Positions 8,488-16,299 of a stretch of DNA of 29,386 nucleotides are shown here, one piece after another. Position 1 is the stretch's first letter, and each line of letters starts with the position of its first letter. The DNA lies in the NCBI GenBank assembly GCA_024232355.1, contig JAAEPW010001042.1:1-29386 (forward strand), in the 5' to 3' direction. The notes beneath the pieces were generated by a model. It worked only from the letters and a program-made list of their open reading frames with translations. It ran no database searches and had not been told where the DNA came from. Made by a program: the position numbers and the translations under genes. Source of the stretch: Chloroflexota bacterium. Its GTDB lineage: Bacteria > Chloroflexota > Anaerolineae > B4-G1.

Positions 8488-8517
8488 CTTTGGAGCAAAA
8501 CAGCATTCAATCTCAAA

Positions 8518-10089
8518 TCATCCCGTCAATTTTAAATCATCGGTCAACGCCCGGGCACCAAACATCACTTCGGGGTTGAGCAGGTCGTCAGGGTCAAAAA
8601 TATCTTTAACTCGACGCATATAGCCGGTGATCATCTCGCCCCACTCCCTGGCCAGGTACGGGACCCGCAACCGTCCCATACCGTGCTCGGCGGTGATGGT
8701 GCCGTCGTAGCGGAATACGGTCTCATACACCTCGTCGGCCACCTGGGTCAGTAGGGTGGGCAGGTCGGGATCGCTGACGTCAAAGAGCGGGCGCAGGTGC
8801 AGATTACCGCTGCCCGCGTGGCCATAGATGGCGGCTATCAGATCGTGTCGGGCAAGGACAGCTTCCACGTCGAGGATGAAATCAGCCAGGTGGGCCACGT
8901 CCACGCCCACGTCGTTGACCAGGGAGAGCGCTTTGAGCGGTGGGCGGTAGTTGCGCACCGCGGGCAAGAGCGACTTGCGTGCTTTCCACAACCGCGCTTG
9001 TTCCGCTTCGTCGGTGGCTGTGTAAAGTGGCCCTGCCAGTTGATAACCGTTCTCCTGCACCAGTTTTTCCACCTGGGCGATTTGGTCGTGCCGTTCCGCT
9101 CCCTCGAACTCGACCAGCAACACTTGCACTTTGCCATCGGGTATATCCAAGTCGGGATGCCGCCGCCGCACCACCTCGATAGCGCTGTGGTTCATAATTT
9201 CGATAGCGGCTACATTTAGGGCCTTGATATGCTGTACCGCATCTCCGGCCTCGTGCAGATTGCGAAAATATAACAGCGTCGTGGCTTTTCCTTCCACATA
9301 AGGTTCGGCTCGCAAAGTGGCGCGGGTGACGACGCCCAGTGAGCCAACGCTGCCTACCAACAGTTGAGCTACTAAATCTCCTGCTTGTTGGTGGCGCAAA
9401 AAGGTGAACAGGTTGTAGCCGCTGGCCAGTTTCATATCTTTGCGCGTGTCTAGTCGCTGGACTGTCAGTTCATCGGCCAACACATCGTCCCGCAGAGCTA
9501 AAACGCCCGCACGGATGCGCAGAGGGATGCTTTCCTCGTCGGCAGTGTCCACCACCTCACCCTCGGCGGTGACGAATTGCACGTGATGCAGATATCGATC
9601 GATAGAGCCGTGCTTGAGCGCGTGAGGACCGCTGGCTTTGGTGGCAATGTTGCCGCCCATCAAGCATACGGCCCCACTGGAAGGGTCGGCTGGCAGGTAG
9701 AGGCCCCGCTCCCGCAAAAAGCGCTGCAGTTCGTCGTGGAGCAAAGCAGGCTCCACCGTCACTTGGGGTTCTCCCGCCACCTTGTCAAAGTGAAGGATGT
9801 CGTTCATCGGGCCAGAGCGGCGAAATCCCAGGACGATGCCTCGCCCCAACGCGCTGCCTGCTGTGCTGGTCCCCCCCGCCCGCGGCGTGATCGGAATCCT
9901 CTCCTCGCGAGCGAAATTCACTACTGTTGTCACGTCCTCCAAATCCTGAGGTACGACGACGGCCAGCGGACGGATCTCGTACATGCTCATATCGGTGGCA
10001 TAGCGGGTGAGGGTTCTCTCGTCCGCCAACACCTCGCCGCGCATCCGCTGGCGTAGAGCTTGGGCGACTGTTTCGTTTGATTGTGGCAT
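8518..10089 (-). CDS. GlcD-type FAD-linked oxidase (2-hydroxyacid dehydrogenase family)
   Basis: A 523-residue flavoprotein of the D-lactate/glycolate/D-2-hydroxyglutarate dehydrogenase family. The N-terminal PCMH-type FAD domain (about 40-220) has PRAGGTSTAG (69-78) and GAVCLMGGNIATKASGP; the C-terminal FAD-oxidase domain has HAGSGNLHLRPL and the GTITAEHGMGRLRVPYL motif close to the end. It lacks the additional iron-sulfur CCG domain seen in longer relatives. It starts two bases after the isocitrate dehydrogenase stop, so it is the last gene of the citrate synthase operon. That context makes D-2-hydroxyglutarate, a by-product of isocitrate dehydrogenase, an attractive substrate, but D-lactate or glycolate fit the sequence equally well. 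Confidence 0.9.
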   Translation of the reverse strand: MPQSNETVAQALRQRMRGEVLADERTLTRYATDMSMYEIRPLAVVVPQDLEDVTTVVNFAREERIPITPRAGGTSTAGSALGRGIVLGFRRSGPMNDILHFDKVAGEPQVTVEPALLHDELQRFLRERGLYLPADPSSGAVCLMGGNIATKASGPHALKHGSIDRYLHHVQFVTAEGEVVDTADEESIPLRIRAGVLALRDDVLADELTVQRLDTRKDMKLASGYNLFTFLRHQQAGDLVAQLLVGSVGSLGVVTRATLRAEPYVEGKATTLLYFRNLHEAGDAVQHIKALNVAAIEIMNHSAIEVVRRRHPDLDIPDGKVQVLLVEFEGAERHDQIAQVEKLVQENGYQLAGPLYTATDEAEQARLWKARKSLLPAVRNYRPPLKALSLVNDVGVDVAHLADFILDVEAVLARHDLIAAIYGHAGSGNLHLRPLFDVSDPDLPTLLTQVADEVYETVFRYDGTITAEHGMGRLRVPYLAREWGEMITGYMRRVKDIFDPDDLLNPEVMFGARALTDDLKLTG

Positions 10090-10091
10090 CG

Positions 10092-11111
10092 TTACATCGC
10101 GGCGATGATGGCATCGCCCATTTCGCTGGTGCCGACGGCGGTCGCAGCATCGGCATCGGGCTTGAGGTCATAGGTCACGTCGCGGCCCTCGGCGATGATT
10201 TTTGTCACGGCTGCTTCTACCCGTTTGGCGGCCTCTTCCTCGTTCAGGTGGCGCAGCATCAATGCCCCGCTGAGGATAGTGGCTGTGGGGTTGAGTCTGT
10301 TCTGCCCGGCATACTTGGGCGCAGAGCCATGCACCGGCTCAAAGAGCGCCAATTCATCACCCATGTTGGCCCCTGGCGCGACGCCTAACCCGCCCACCAG
10401 CCCAGAGCACAGGTCACTGACAATGTCGCCGAACAAGTTGGGCATTACCAATACGTCGTAATCTTGGGGGCGTTGGACTAGCAGCATACACATCGCGTCT
10501 ACGATTCGATCATCGAATTCGATGTCCGCGTACTCTTCCGCCACCTCTTGCGCCACTCGCAGGAACAAGCCATCGGTGAGTTTGAGGATATTGGCTTTGT
10601 GAACGGCCGTCACCTTGCGGCGGTTATTGGCGCGGGCATACTCAAAAGCATAGCGGACGATGCGCTCGCTGGCCTTGCGGGTGATGATGCGGATCGATTC
10701 GGCGGCCTGGTCGGGAATCACGTCGTGCTCGATACCGGCGTACAGCCCTTCAGTGTTCTCCCGTACCACCACCAGGTCCAACCCCTGGTGGCAGACCAGG
10801 GTGCCCTCCATCGTGCGGGCCGGGCGGACGTTGGCATACAGGTCCAGCGCCTTGCGCATCGCCACGTTGACGCTGCGAAAGCCCGAACCGATAGGTGTGG
10901 TGATGGGGCCTTTTAGTGCTACCTTGTTCTCGCGGATCGAATCGAGCACGGCATCGGGCAGCGGCGTGCCGTATTTGTCCATCACGTCGGCGCCAGCGTC
11001 CTGCATATCCCAATCGAACGCGATGCCGGTCGCTTCTAGCACCCGGCGTGTTGCCTCGACGACTTGGGGGCCAATGCCGTCTCCAGGGATTAGGGTTACG
11101 CGATAAGTCAT
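10092..11111 (-). CDS. icd: isocitrate dehydrogenase, isocitrate/isopropylmalate dehydrogenase family
   Basis: Oxidative decarboxylation of isocitrate to 2-oxoglutarate in the cytoplasm. The 339-residue protein belongs to the short form of the beta-decarboxylating dehydrogenases. IPGDGIGP is at 8-15; the substrate region SVNVAMR (80-86) with Arg96 is isocitrate-type rather than isopropylmalate-type; Tyr124 and Lys172 are the catalytic pair; Asp229 and Asp233 bind the metal. [10 protein letters not shown] (261-270) has Lys266-Tyr267, as in NADP enzymes, although the other NADP-binding residues near the C-terminus are not obvious, so cofactor use is open. GGAGG for this gene lies within the last aconitase codons, one base separates the two genes, and the operon supports the isocitrate assignment. 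Confidence 0.92.
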   Translation of the reverse strand: MTYRVTLIPGDGIGPQVVEATRRVLEATGIAFDWDMQDAGADVMDKYGTPLPDAVLDSIRENKVALKGPITTPIGSGFRSVNVAMRKALDLYANVRPARTMEGTLVCHQGLDLVVVRENTEGLYAGIEHDVIPDQAAESIRIITRKASERIVRYAFEYARANNRRKVTAVHKANILKLTDGLFLRVAQEVAEEYADIEFDDRIVDAMCMLLVQRPQDYDVLVMPNLFGDIVSDLCSGLVGGLGVAPGANMGDELALFEPVHGSAPKYAGQNRLNPTATILSGALMLRHLNEEEAAKRVEAAVTKIIAEGRDVTYDLKPDADAATAVGTSEMGDAIIAAM

Positions 11112-11112
11112 T

Positions 11113-13044
11113 CTATTGTCCTCCTGCCTTGATATAATTCAGCAATCCGCCGGTCAGCAAGATTTTGACCTGGCGCTCAGTGAGCGTATACGTGAGTTCA
11201 ACAGTGGTGTCCTGGGTCAGGTTGCGCAAGGTTAGGTTCTTGCCTGCCTGGATCGCCGCCCGTATCCCCGTGATCTCCCATTTGTCATCCTGTTCCAACT
11301 TGTCAAAGTCGGCCTCGTCCGCAAAAGTGAGGGGCAGGATGCCCACATTGATCAGGTTTGCGTGATGGATGCGGGCAAAGGATTTGACGATGACGGCCTT
11401 TAACCCCAGGTACATTGGGGCCAGGGCGGCATGCTCTCGGCTGGAACCTTGTCCATAGTTGACCCCACCCACCACGAGACCACCTCCCAATTCTTTGGAA
11501 CGCTGCACAAAGTCGGGGTCCACTCGCCAAAAGACGTACTCGGCGATGGCGGGGATGTTGGAACGAAGCGGCAACACTTGCGCTCCGGCGGGCATAATGT
11601 GGTCGGTGGTGATATTGTCGCCAACTTTGAGCAACACTTGGCCTTGCAATGTGTCTGCAACAGGCTCGGCAACGGGCACCGGCTTGATGTTTGGCCCGCG
11701 AATAACCTCGACCGAGTCTGGGTTCTCTGCCGGGGGCACGATCATATTGTCGTCCACCAGGTACCTGGTCGGGTGGGGGATGTTGATGGGATTGCCCAGC
11801 TTGCGCGGATCAGTGATGACGCCGTGCAACGCGGTGGCGGCGCACGTCTCTGGGCTGGCCAGATAGACGGAATCGTCGGCGGTGCCGCTGCGGCCCTTGA
11901 AATTTCGATTGAAGGAGCGCACCGAGGCGGCACCCGTCGGCGGGGCCTGTCCCATCCCGATGCACGGACCACAGGCGGATTCCAGAATGCGCGCGCCCGC
12001 CGCGATGAGATCGCCCAAAGCGCCGCTCTGCGCGATCATCGTGTAGACCTGCTTGCTGCCCGGCGTCACCGTAAAGCTGACGTTGGGATGGACCGATTTG
12101 CCCTTGAGGATGGCGGCTACCGTCATCATATCCCTGTAGGAAGAGTTGGTGCACGAGCCGACGCAGACTTGGGCTACTGGCTTCCCTTCAAGCTCTCGCA
12201 CCTTGACCACGTTATCCGGGCTGGATGGCTGCGATATCTGGGGTTCCAGTTCGCTCAGGTTGATCTCGATGTCTTTATCGTACGTGGCATCGGGGTCGGC
12301 TGCCTGGGGATTCCAGACCTCGCCTCGGCTCTGAGCTTCCAGGTATGCTTTGGTTTGTTCGTCGCTGGGAAAGATGGACGTGGTGGCCCCAAGTTCGGCT
12401 CCCATATTGCAGATGGTGGACCGCTGCGTCACGGTCAGGGTATTTACTCCGGGGCCATAGTACTCGATGATCTTGCCGACCCCGCCCTTGACCGTCATAC
12501 GGCGTTGAATTTCGATGATAATGTCTTTGGCAGCCAGCCACGGCCCCAATTCGCCGACCAATTTTACACCCACGATCTTGGGCATTGCCATATAGAATGG
12601 CCCGCCGCCCATCGCCACAGACACGTCCAACCCGCCTGCGCCGATGGCCAAGACACCCAGACCGCCGTCGGTGGGGGTGTGGCTGTCGGAGCCGAGCATT
12701 GTCTTGCCGGGGATGCCAAAGCGCTCTAGGTGCACCTGGTGGCAGATGCCGTTGCCGGGGCGAGAGAAATACGCCCCATACTTGGCCGCCACCGACTGCA
12801 AATAGCGGTGGTCGTCAGCATTGCGAAAGTCGGCCTGGAGCATGTTGTGATCCACATAGCTGACCGACAATTCGGTGCGCACCTGCGGCATCCCCAGTGC
12901 CTCGAATTGCAACCATGCCATCGTGCCCGTGGCGTCTTGAGTAAGCGTCTGATCAATAGTGATCGCGATCTCTCGGCCAGGAATCATTTCCCCAGTCACC
13001 AGATGTGCGGCAATGATTTTTTGTGCTAGATTTTTTCCGGCCAT
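11113..13044 (-). CDS. acnA: aconitate hydratase
   Basis: Isomerises citrate to isocitrate through cis-aconitate using a [4Fe-4S] cluster. The 643-residue protein is the shorter, mitochondrial/homoaconitase-like form with the swivel domain fused at the C-terminus. Cluster cysteines are Cys298 (VGSCTNSS), Cys358 and Cys361 ([11 protein letters not shown]). Other active-site landmarks are [11 protein letters not shown] (120-130), TDHIMPAG in the linker/swivel region and [12 protein letters not shown], which carries the catalytic serine. An AGGAGAAG ribosome site precedes the ATG. It is 25 bases after citrate synthase and one base before isocitrate dehydrogenase, so the three successive pathway enzymes are made from one transcript in pathway order. 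Confidence 0.96.
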   Translation of the reverse strand: MAGKNLAQKIIAAHLVTGEMIPGREIAITIDQTLTQDATGTMAWLQFEALGMPQVRTELSVSYVDHNMLQADFRNADDHRYLQSVAAKYGAYFSRPGNGICHQVHLERFGIPGKTMLGSDSHTPTDGGLGVLAIGAGGLDVSVAMGGGPFYMAMPKIVGVKLVGELGPWLAAKDIIIEIQRRMTVKGGVGKIIEYYGPGVNTLTVTQRSTICNMGAELGATTSIFPSDEQTKAYLEAQSRGEVWNPQAADPDATYDKDIEINLSELEPQISQPSSPDNVVKVRELEGKPVAQVCVGSCTNSSYRDMMTVAAILKGKSVHPNVSFTVTPGSKQVYTMIAQSGALGDLIAAGARILESACGPCIGMGQAPPTGAASVRSFNRNFKGRSGTADDSVYLASPETCAATALHGVITDPRKLGNPINIPHPTRYLVDDNMIVPPAENPDSVEVIRGPNIKPVPVAEPVADTLQGQVLLKVGDNITTDHIMPAGAQVLPLRSNIPAIAEYVFWRVDPDFVQRSKELGGGLVVGGVNYGQGSSREHAALAPMYLGLKAVIVKSFARIHHANLINVGILPLTFADEADFDKLEQDDKWEITGIRAAIQAGKNLTLRNLTQDTTVELTYTLTERQVKILLTGGLLNYIKAGGQ

Positions 13045-13069
13045 TTACTTCTCCTAATAAATGCTCGTA

Positions 13070-14188
13070 TTATCGTTCTTCAATCGGCGTGTAGGGCTGC
13101 TCTTGGGGGCCAGCGTAGCGGAGACGCGGGCGGATGAGACGGTTGTTCTCGTATTGCTCTAGCACGTGGGCCGTCCACCCGGCGATGCGGCTAAAGGCAA
13201 AGACGGGCGTGAACAGGTCCAGCGGGATTCCCAATGTGTAAAGCAGCGGCGCGGTGAAAAAGTCTACGTTGGGTTCAAGCCCCTTTTCTTCCATGACGGT
13301 TTCGGCAACCTGAAGGGCCAACGTACACCAATACGGATCCTCTTCCTGGTCGTCTATTTCGCAGACCAGGTCGCGCGTCTCGACGGCGCGTGGGTCTATT
13401 GTCTTGTATACCCGGTGACCAAAGCCCATGATTCGTTTCTTGGCGGCTAGGGCGGCGGTGATGTATTCTTCGGTGTTGCCCATGTTGTCAATCTCTAGCA
13501 GCATTTGCATCGCTCGCTGGTTGGCCCCGCCATGGAGCTTTCCCTTGAGTGTGCCGATAGCCGTGGTGATGGCCGAGTACATATCGGAGAGGGTGGACGC
13601 CGTGACCCGGGCCGAAAAAGTCGAGGCGTTTAGCCCGTGGTCGGCCATCAGGATTAGGGCCAGGTCCATCCCGCGCTCTTTCAGAGGGGTGGGGCGCTCG
13701 CCGTGCAGCATGTACAAAAAGTTTGCCGCATGGCTCAACTCGGGATCGGGAGACACACGCTCTTCTCCCACGATGTAGCGGTAGTAATAGGCTACGATGG
13801 TCGGCATCTTGGCGATGAGGTGAATGGCTTTGCCAATGTTTGCCTCCCGGTCGTCATCGGCGGCGTGGGGATCACAGGATGAAAGAGACGAGACTGCCGT
13901 GCGCAAAGCTTCCATTGGCTGTGGCCAACAGGGAAAAGATGTGAGCATGTTCCACACGCTGTCGTTCAACTCGCGTTCCTCGGTCAATCTGCTCTTGAAT
14001 GTATCCAACTCTTCTTGGGTTGGTAGTTTGTCAAATAGGAGCAGATAGACCGTTTCTTCGTAGGTCGAGTGTTGGGCTAGTTCGTGGATGTCAATGCCCC
14101 GATATCTGAGGACGCCCTGCTGCCCATCAATGAAACTGATTGTGCTCTCCCCTACAACAACACCTTCCAGACCTTTGGCTTCTGACAT
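13070..14188 (-). CDS. gltA: citrate synthase
   Basis: Condenses acetyl-CoA and oxaloacetate to citrate, first gene of the TCA operon. The 372-residue product is the short, Gram-positive/archaeal type rather than the longer E. coli type. Catalytic residues are His219 in KLHGGANQ, His258 in GFGHRVYK and Asp309 in NVDFFTAPL; Arg residues of GHRVYKTIDPRA bind substrate. The ATG at 14188 follows AAAGGAAAG; the frame continues to a TTG at 14203 that overlaps this ribosome site and is not a credible start. The 246-bp upstream region holds a perfect 11-bp inverted repeat 43-87 bases before the ATG. Close homology to 2-methylcitrate synthase means minor propionyl-CoA activity cannot be excluded. Confidence 0.95.
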   Translation of the reverse strand: MSEAKGLEGVVVGESTISFIDGQQGVLRYRGIDIHELAQHSTYEETVYLLLFDKLPTQEELDTFKSRLTEERELNDSVWNMLTSFPCWPQPMEALRTAVSSLSSCDPHAADDDREANIGKAIHLIAKMPTIVAYYYRYIVGEERVSPDPELSHAANFLYMLHGERPTPLKERGMDLALILMADHGLNASTFSARVTASTLSDMYSAITTAIGTLKGKLHGGANQRAMQMLLEIDNMGNTEEYITAALAAKKRIMGFGHRVYKTIDPRAVETRDLVCEIDDQEEDPYWCTLALQVAETVMEEKGLEPNVDFFTAPLLYTLGIPLDLFTPVFAFSRIAGWTAHVLEQYENNRLIRPRLRYAGPQEQPYTPIEER

Positions 14189-14230
14189 GATCTTTCCTTT
14201 CAAATGGGGTCGATATTACGTGGTAGTAAG

Positions 14231-14275
14231 GCTTTTCCAGTTGTTAAATCCTCCCAAAATTTTCACTGGAAAAGC
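14231..14275. promoter_or_regulatory. 11-bp inverted repeat in the citrate synthase leader
   Basis: GCTTTTCCAGT (14231-14241) and ACTGGAAAAGC (14265-14275) are exact reverse complements separated by 23 bases. They lie in the 246-bp region before gltA. The arrangement suits a dimeric regulator site or an RNA hairpin in the leader. No T-run follows, so it is not a normal terminator. Confidence 0.45.
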
Positions 14276-14387
14276 TCAAAGAATTCCATCATAACCTGCC
14301 TTTTCAAGGTGTCGTTGACTGCATCACAAAATCTGTTTGGGAGATTTATTTCTCTGGAATTCCCTAACACCGGCCATTCTACCGAGA

Positions 14388-14405
14388 CGTTGTTGTTGAA
14401 CAACG
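14388..14405. other. small hairpin after the redox-gene cluster
   Basis: CGTTGTT-GTTG-AACAACG can form a 7-bp stem with a 4-base loop. It is 30 bases beyond the last gene of the kor/redox cluster on the minus strand, where transcripts might end, but it lacks the T-run of an intrinsic terminator. The rest of 14189-14434 shows no gene. Confidence 0.3.
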
Positions 14406-14434
14406 CCTAAATCGAGTTGTTTCCTAAACCGTGC

Positions 14435-14611
14435 TCAGGATTTTTCGGTGATGGGCTTGCTGTGAGAATCCTCTCGCCCGCCACAGTCTTTGCTGCGACC
14501 GCCCTCGAATGAACAGGCTTCGCAGCAATAGACCGTCTCGCCGCGGTAAATGGGTGTGTCTCCAGGTTCAAGTGCTTCGCGGCAGTTACTGCATATCAAT
14601 GTCTCTGTCAT
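14435..14611 (-). CDS. small cysteine-rich protein, prokaryotic metallothionein/zinc-ribbon-like
   Basis: A 58-residue protein that starts at an ATG preceded by CAGGAGGCA. Six cysteines are placed as C7-x2-C10, C29-C30-x2-C33 (the YCCEAC motif) and C43, with a charged C-terminus rich in Ser, Lys and Glu. The YC-x-EAC-type knuckle after a CxxC pair resembles bacterial metallothioneins (SmtA-like) and TRASH-type zinc knuckles, so binding of Zn or another soft metal is likely. It is 35 bases downstream of the ferritin-like gene and probably the last gene of that transcript. A role in metal or redox buffering is inferred from context; no function is demonstrated for this exact form. Confidence 0.75.
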   Translation of the reverse strand: MTETLICSNCREALEPGDTPIYRGETVYCCEACSFEGGRSKDCGGREDSHSKPITEKS

Positions 14612-14646
14612 TTTGTTTGCCTCCTGATGTATTTGTGTGAGAAACT

Positions 14647-15195
14647 CTAACCAGTAAAGAACGGCAGTTCTTCGCTGTCCCACCAGGTCTGGTTTTGCGC
14701 CAAATAGTCGCGTGTGTTTTGCAAGAGGCGATAGTGTTCATCCTCCTGCTTTGTTAGGAACTCGTATGCCTGGCGGGCTTTTGGATCATCTGAATCCTGC
14801 GCTGCTTGGGCATAGAGTTGGCGGGACAGCTGCTCTGTCTCCATTCCAAACTCTAGCGCGGCGATGTCTCCTGCCAGCGAAACCTCCCGGCTGGGGCTAA
14901 AGATGGGTGATGGTTCCGATGGTTCTTCTCCCGGTAGTTCGGGGTTGGCGGGGTCGAGGGCGAAATCCGATTGCATCGCTTCCTCGTAGGGAATCCAACC
15001 GTGCCCCTCTTCCAACGCCTGATATTCGGCCAGCATGAGGCGCAGGTGTTGTTCTTCCTGGGCGGCCAAGTCGAGAAACGTTGCCTTGCCACGCTTGCCC
15101 GACGCTCGTTCAGCAGCCTGGGTATAAAAGTTGTAACCATCCCGCTCCAGGCTCATGCCTCGGCGCAGGACACCTTGTGGGCTATTCCAATCCAT
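14647..15195 (-). CDS. ferritin-like diiron protein (rubrerythrin superfamily)
   Basis: A 182-residue four-helix protein with two half-sites: Glu17 (LERDG) and E47-x2-H50 in the first pair of helices, a Glu around 115-121 and E151-x2-H154 (EDEH) in the second pair. This is the carboxylate-bridged diiron pattern of rubrerythrin-like ferritins. No rubredoxin domain is fused; a separate rubredoxin-like gene lies 26 bases upstream and may supply electrons. The Pro/Glu/Ser-rich loop between helices two and three (about 81-103) is longer than usual. Likely roles are peroxide reduction or iron handling. It may extend into a two-Trp C-terminal tail (TWWDSEELPFF). Ribosome site AAGGAG lies before the ATG. 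Confidence 0.88.
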   Translation of the reverse strand: MDWNSPQGVLRRGMSLERDGYNFYTQAAERASGKRGKATFLDLAAQEEQHLRLMLAEYQALEEGHGWIPYEEAMQSDFALDPANPELPGEEPSEPSPIFSPSREVSLAGDIAALEFGMETEQLSRQLYAQAAQDSDDPKARQAYEFLTKQEDEHYRLLQNTRDYLAQNQTWWDSEELPFFTG

Positions 15196-15221
15196 TGGTA
15201 TTCTCCTTTGTCTGATGATGG

Positions 15222-15398
15222 CTATTTCTGCCCGACTTGCGGGTCAATGTTGCCCGGCCCGCCGCACTCGGGAGTGTAGCAGGTGGTGTCCACAAAGTTG
15301 CACTTTTCCTTGCAGCTGGGGCATTGTTCGGGCGGCGTGGCCGCCTCCAGGGTGTAGCCACAGTTTGAGCATTTCCACCAAGTCTTGATCTCTGTCAT
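15222..15398 (-). CDS. rubredoxin-like protein with extra cysteines
   Basis: A 58-residue protein with an AAGGAGAGA ribosome site. C10-x2-C13-GY and C26-P-x-C29 form a rubredoxin-type iron (or zinc) site like the C-terminal knuckle of rubrerythrin. Beyond it lie three more cysteines, C33, C40 and C45, in the segment [16 protein letters not shown], so the protein is not a plain rubredoxin. The short spacing between the CxxC pairs (12 residues) is that of rubrerythrin knuckles rather than the ~29 of true rubredoxins. It sits between korB and the ferritin-like gene on the same strand and may pass electrons between a ferredoxin-linked enzyme and the diiron protein. That role is inferred. Confidence 0.82.
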   Translation of the reverse strand: MTEIKTWWKCSNCGYTLEAATPPEQCPSCKEKCNFVDTTCYTPECGGPGNIDPQVGQK

Positions 15399-15424
15399 TA
15401 TTCTCTCCTTTCATTCTTGGACCG

Positions 15425-16297
15425 TTAAACGAGTTCCGCTTTTAATGCCTCTACTTGTTCCAATCTCAGTTTTTTGAGTGGTTGTTCCACCAACGGACCT
15501 GCCGCCAGCGCTGGCACTTGTTCTTCATAGGTTGGGATTGGCTCGCTTTGATAGACGATGCCGATGGGTATGCGGTCTCCCCATTCCTGAGCCCTGACCC
15601 AAGCCGCCGTGCGGTCCTGAGGATCATAGCCCTCTTCATCCTCCAGCTTGTAGACCCGATCCTTGTAAAAGTCGTATGCACTGGCCCGGTTAAAGCTGAC
15701 GCAGGGCTGGAGTACGTCCACCAGAGCGTATCCTGGATGCTGCAACGCTTTACCAATGATCCAGACCAGTTGGCGCATTTCCATTGGGTAGCCCCGGGCG
15801 ACAAAGGTGGCTCCAGCAGCGATGGCCAACGACAGTGGTTGTACCGGCCGGTCGATGGCTCCCTCCGGTGAGGTGGGGGTGCGCATCCCGGGCTTGCTAG
15901 TGGGAGAGTATTGGCCTTTGGTCAGGCCATAGACCCGGTTGTCCTGCACAATGTCCACGAAATCGAGATTGCGCCGGACGGCGTGCATCCAGTGCCCCAT
16001 TCCCATACCGTAACCGTCGCCGTCGCCGTGGACAGTCAGGGTCTTGATGCCATGGTTGGCCAGTCTAGCGCCGCTGGCTACTGTCAATGACCGTCCGTGA
16101 ATGGTGTGAAAACCGTTGATCTTCATATAATGGGGTAGTTTGCTCCCGCAGCCGATCCCGGTGAATATGACTACCTCGTGTGGCGCAATGTTCTGCTCAG
16201 ACAAGGCCATCTTGATCGCATTCAGAATGCCGTGGTTACCGCATCCCGTGCACCAGGTGGGTGGGGTGGGGCTGTCAAAGTCTTTTCTCGTTACCAT
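15425..16297 (-). CDS. korB: 2-oxoacid:ferredoxin oxidoreductase, beta (TPP) subunit
   Basis: Thiamine-diphosphate subunit of a KOR-type enzyme that converts 2-oxoglutarate (or another 2-oxoacid), CoA and oxidised ferredoxin to the acyl-CoA, CO2 and reduced ferredoxin. The 290-residue product has the TPP motif GDGDGYGMGMGHW (91-103) with DNRVYGLTKGQYSPTS after it, and Cys16, Cys19, Cys50 and Cys199 for one [4Fe-4S] cluster. The ATG at 16297 follows GGAGGTG; the open frame upstream is a shadow of korA. It overlaps the end of the korA region closely, with only two bases between, so the subunits are co-translated. Substrate is taken as 2-oxoglutarate because of the nearby TCA operon; a broader 2-oxoacid enzyme is possible. 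Confidence 0.93.
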   Translation of the reverse strand: MVTRKDFDSPTPPTWCTGCGNHGILNAIKMALSEQNIAPHEVVIFTGIGCGSKLPHYMKINGFHTIHGRSLTVASGARLANHGIKTLTVHGDGDGYGMGMGHWMHAVRRNLDFVDIVQDNRVYGLTKGQYSPTSKPGMRTPTSPEGAIDRPVQPLSLAIAAGATFVARGYPMEMRQLVWIIGKALQHPGYALVDVLQPCVSFNRASAYDFYKDRVYKLEDEEGYDPQDRTAAWVRAQEWGDRIPIGIVYQSEPIPTYEEQVPALAAGPLVEQPLKKLRLEQVEALKAELV

Positions 16298-16299
16298 GT

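Noticed and set aside
8396..8506. 37-residue upstream extension of the metal receptor
   Set aside because: It would bury the lipoprotein signal and runs through an intergenic inverted repeat; the ATG at 8395 has its own ribosome site.
11431..12729. 432-codon plus-strand frame
   Set aside because: Antisense to aconitase, whose motifs are unambiguous. Length comes from codon bias.
14189..14203. TTG start for citrate synthase
   Set aside because: It overlaps the AAAGGAAAG ribosome site that serves the ATG at 14188.
14388..14405. Intrinsic terminator for the redox cluster
   Set aside because: The hairpin is short and has no T-run on the minus strand, so it is listed only as a hairpin.
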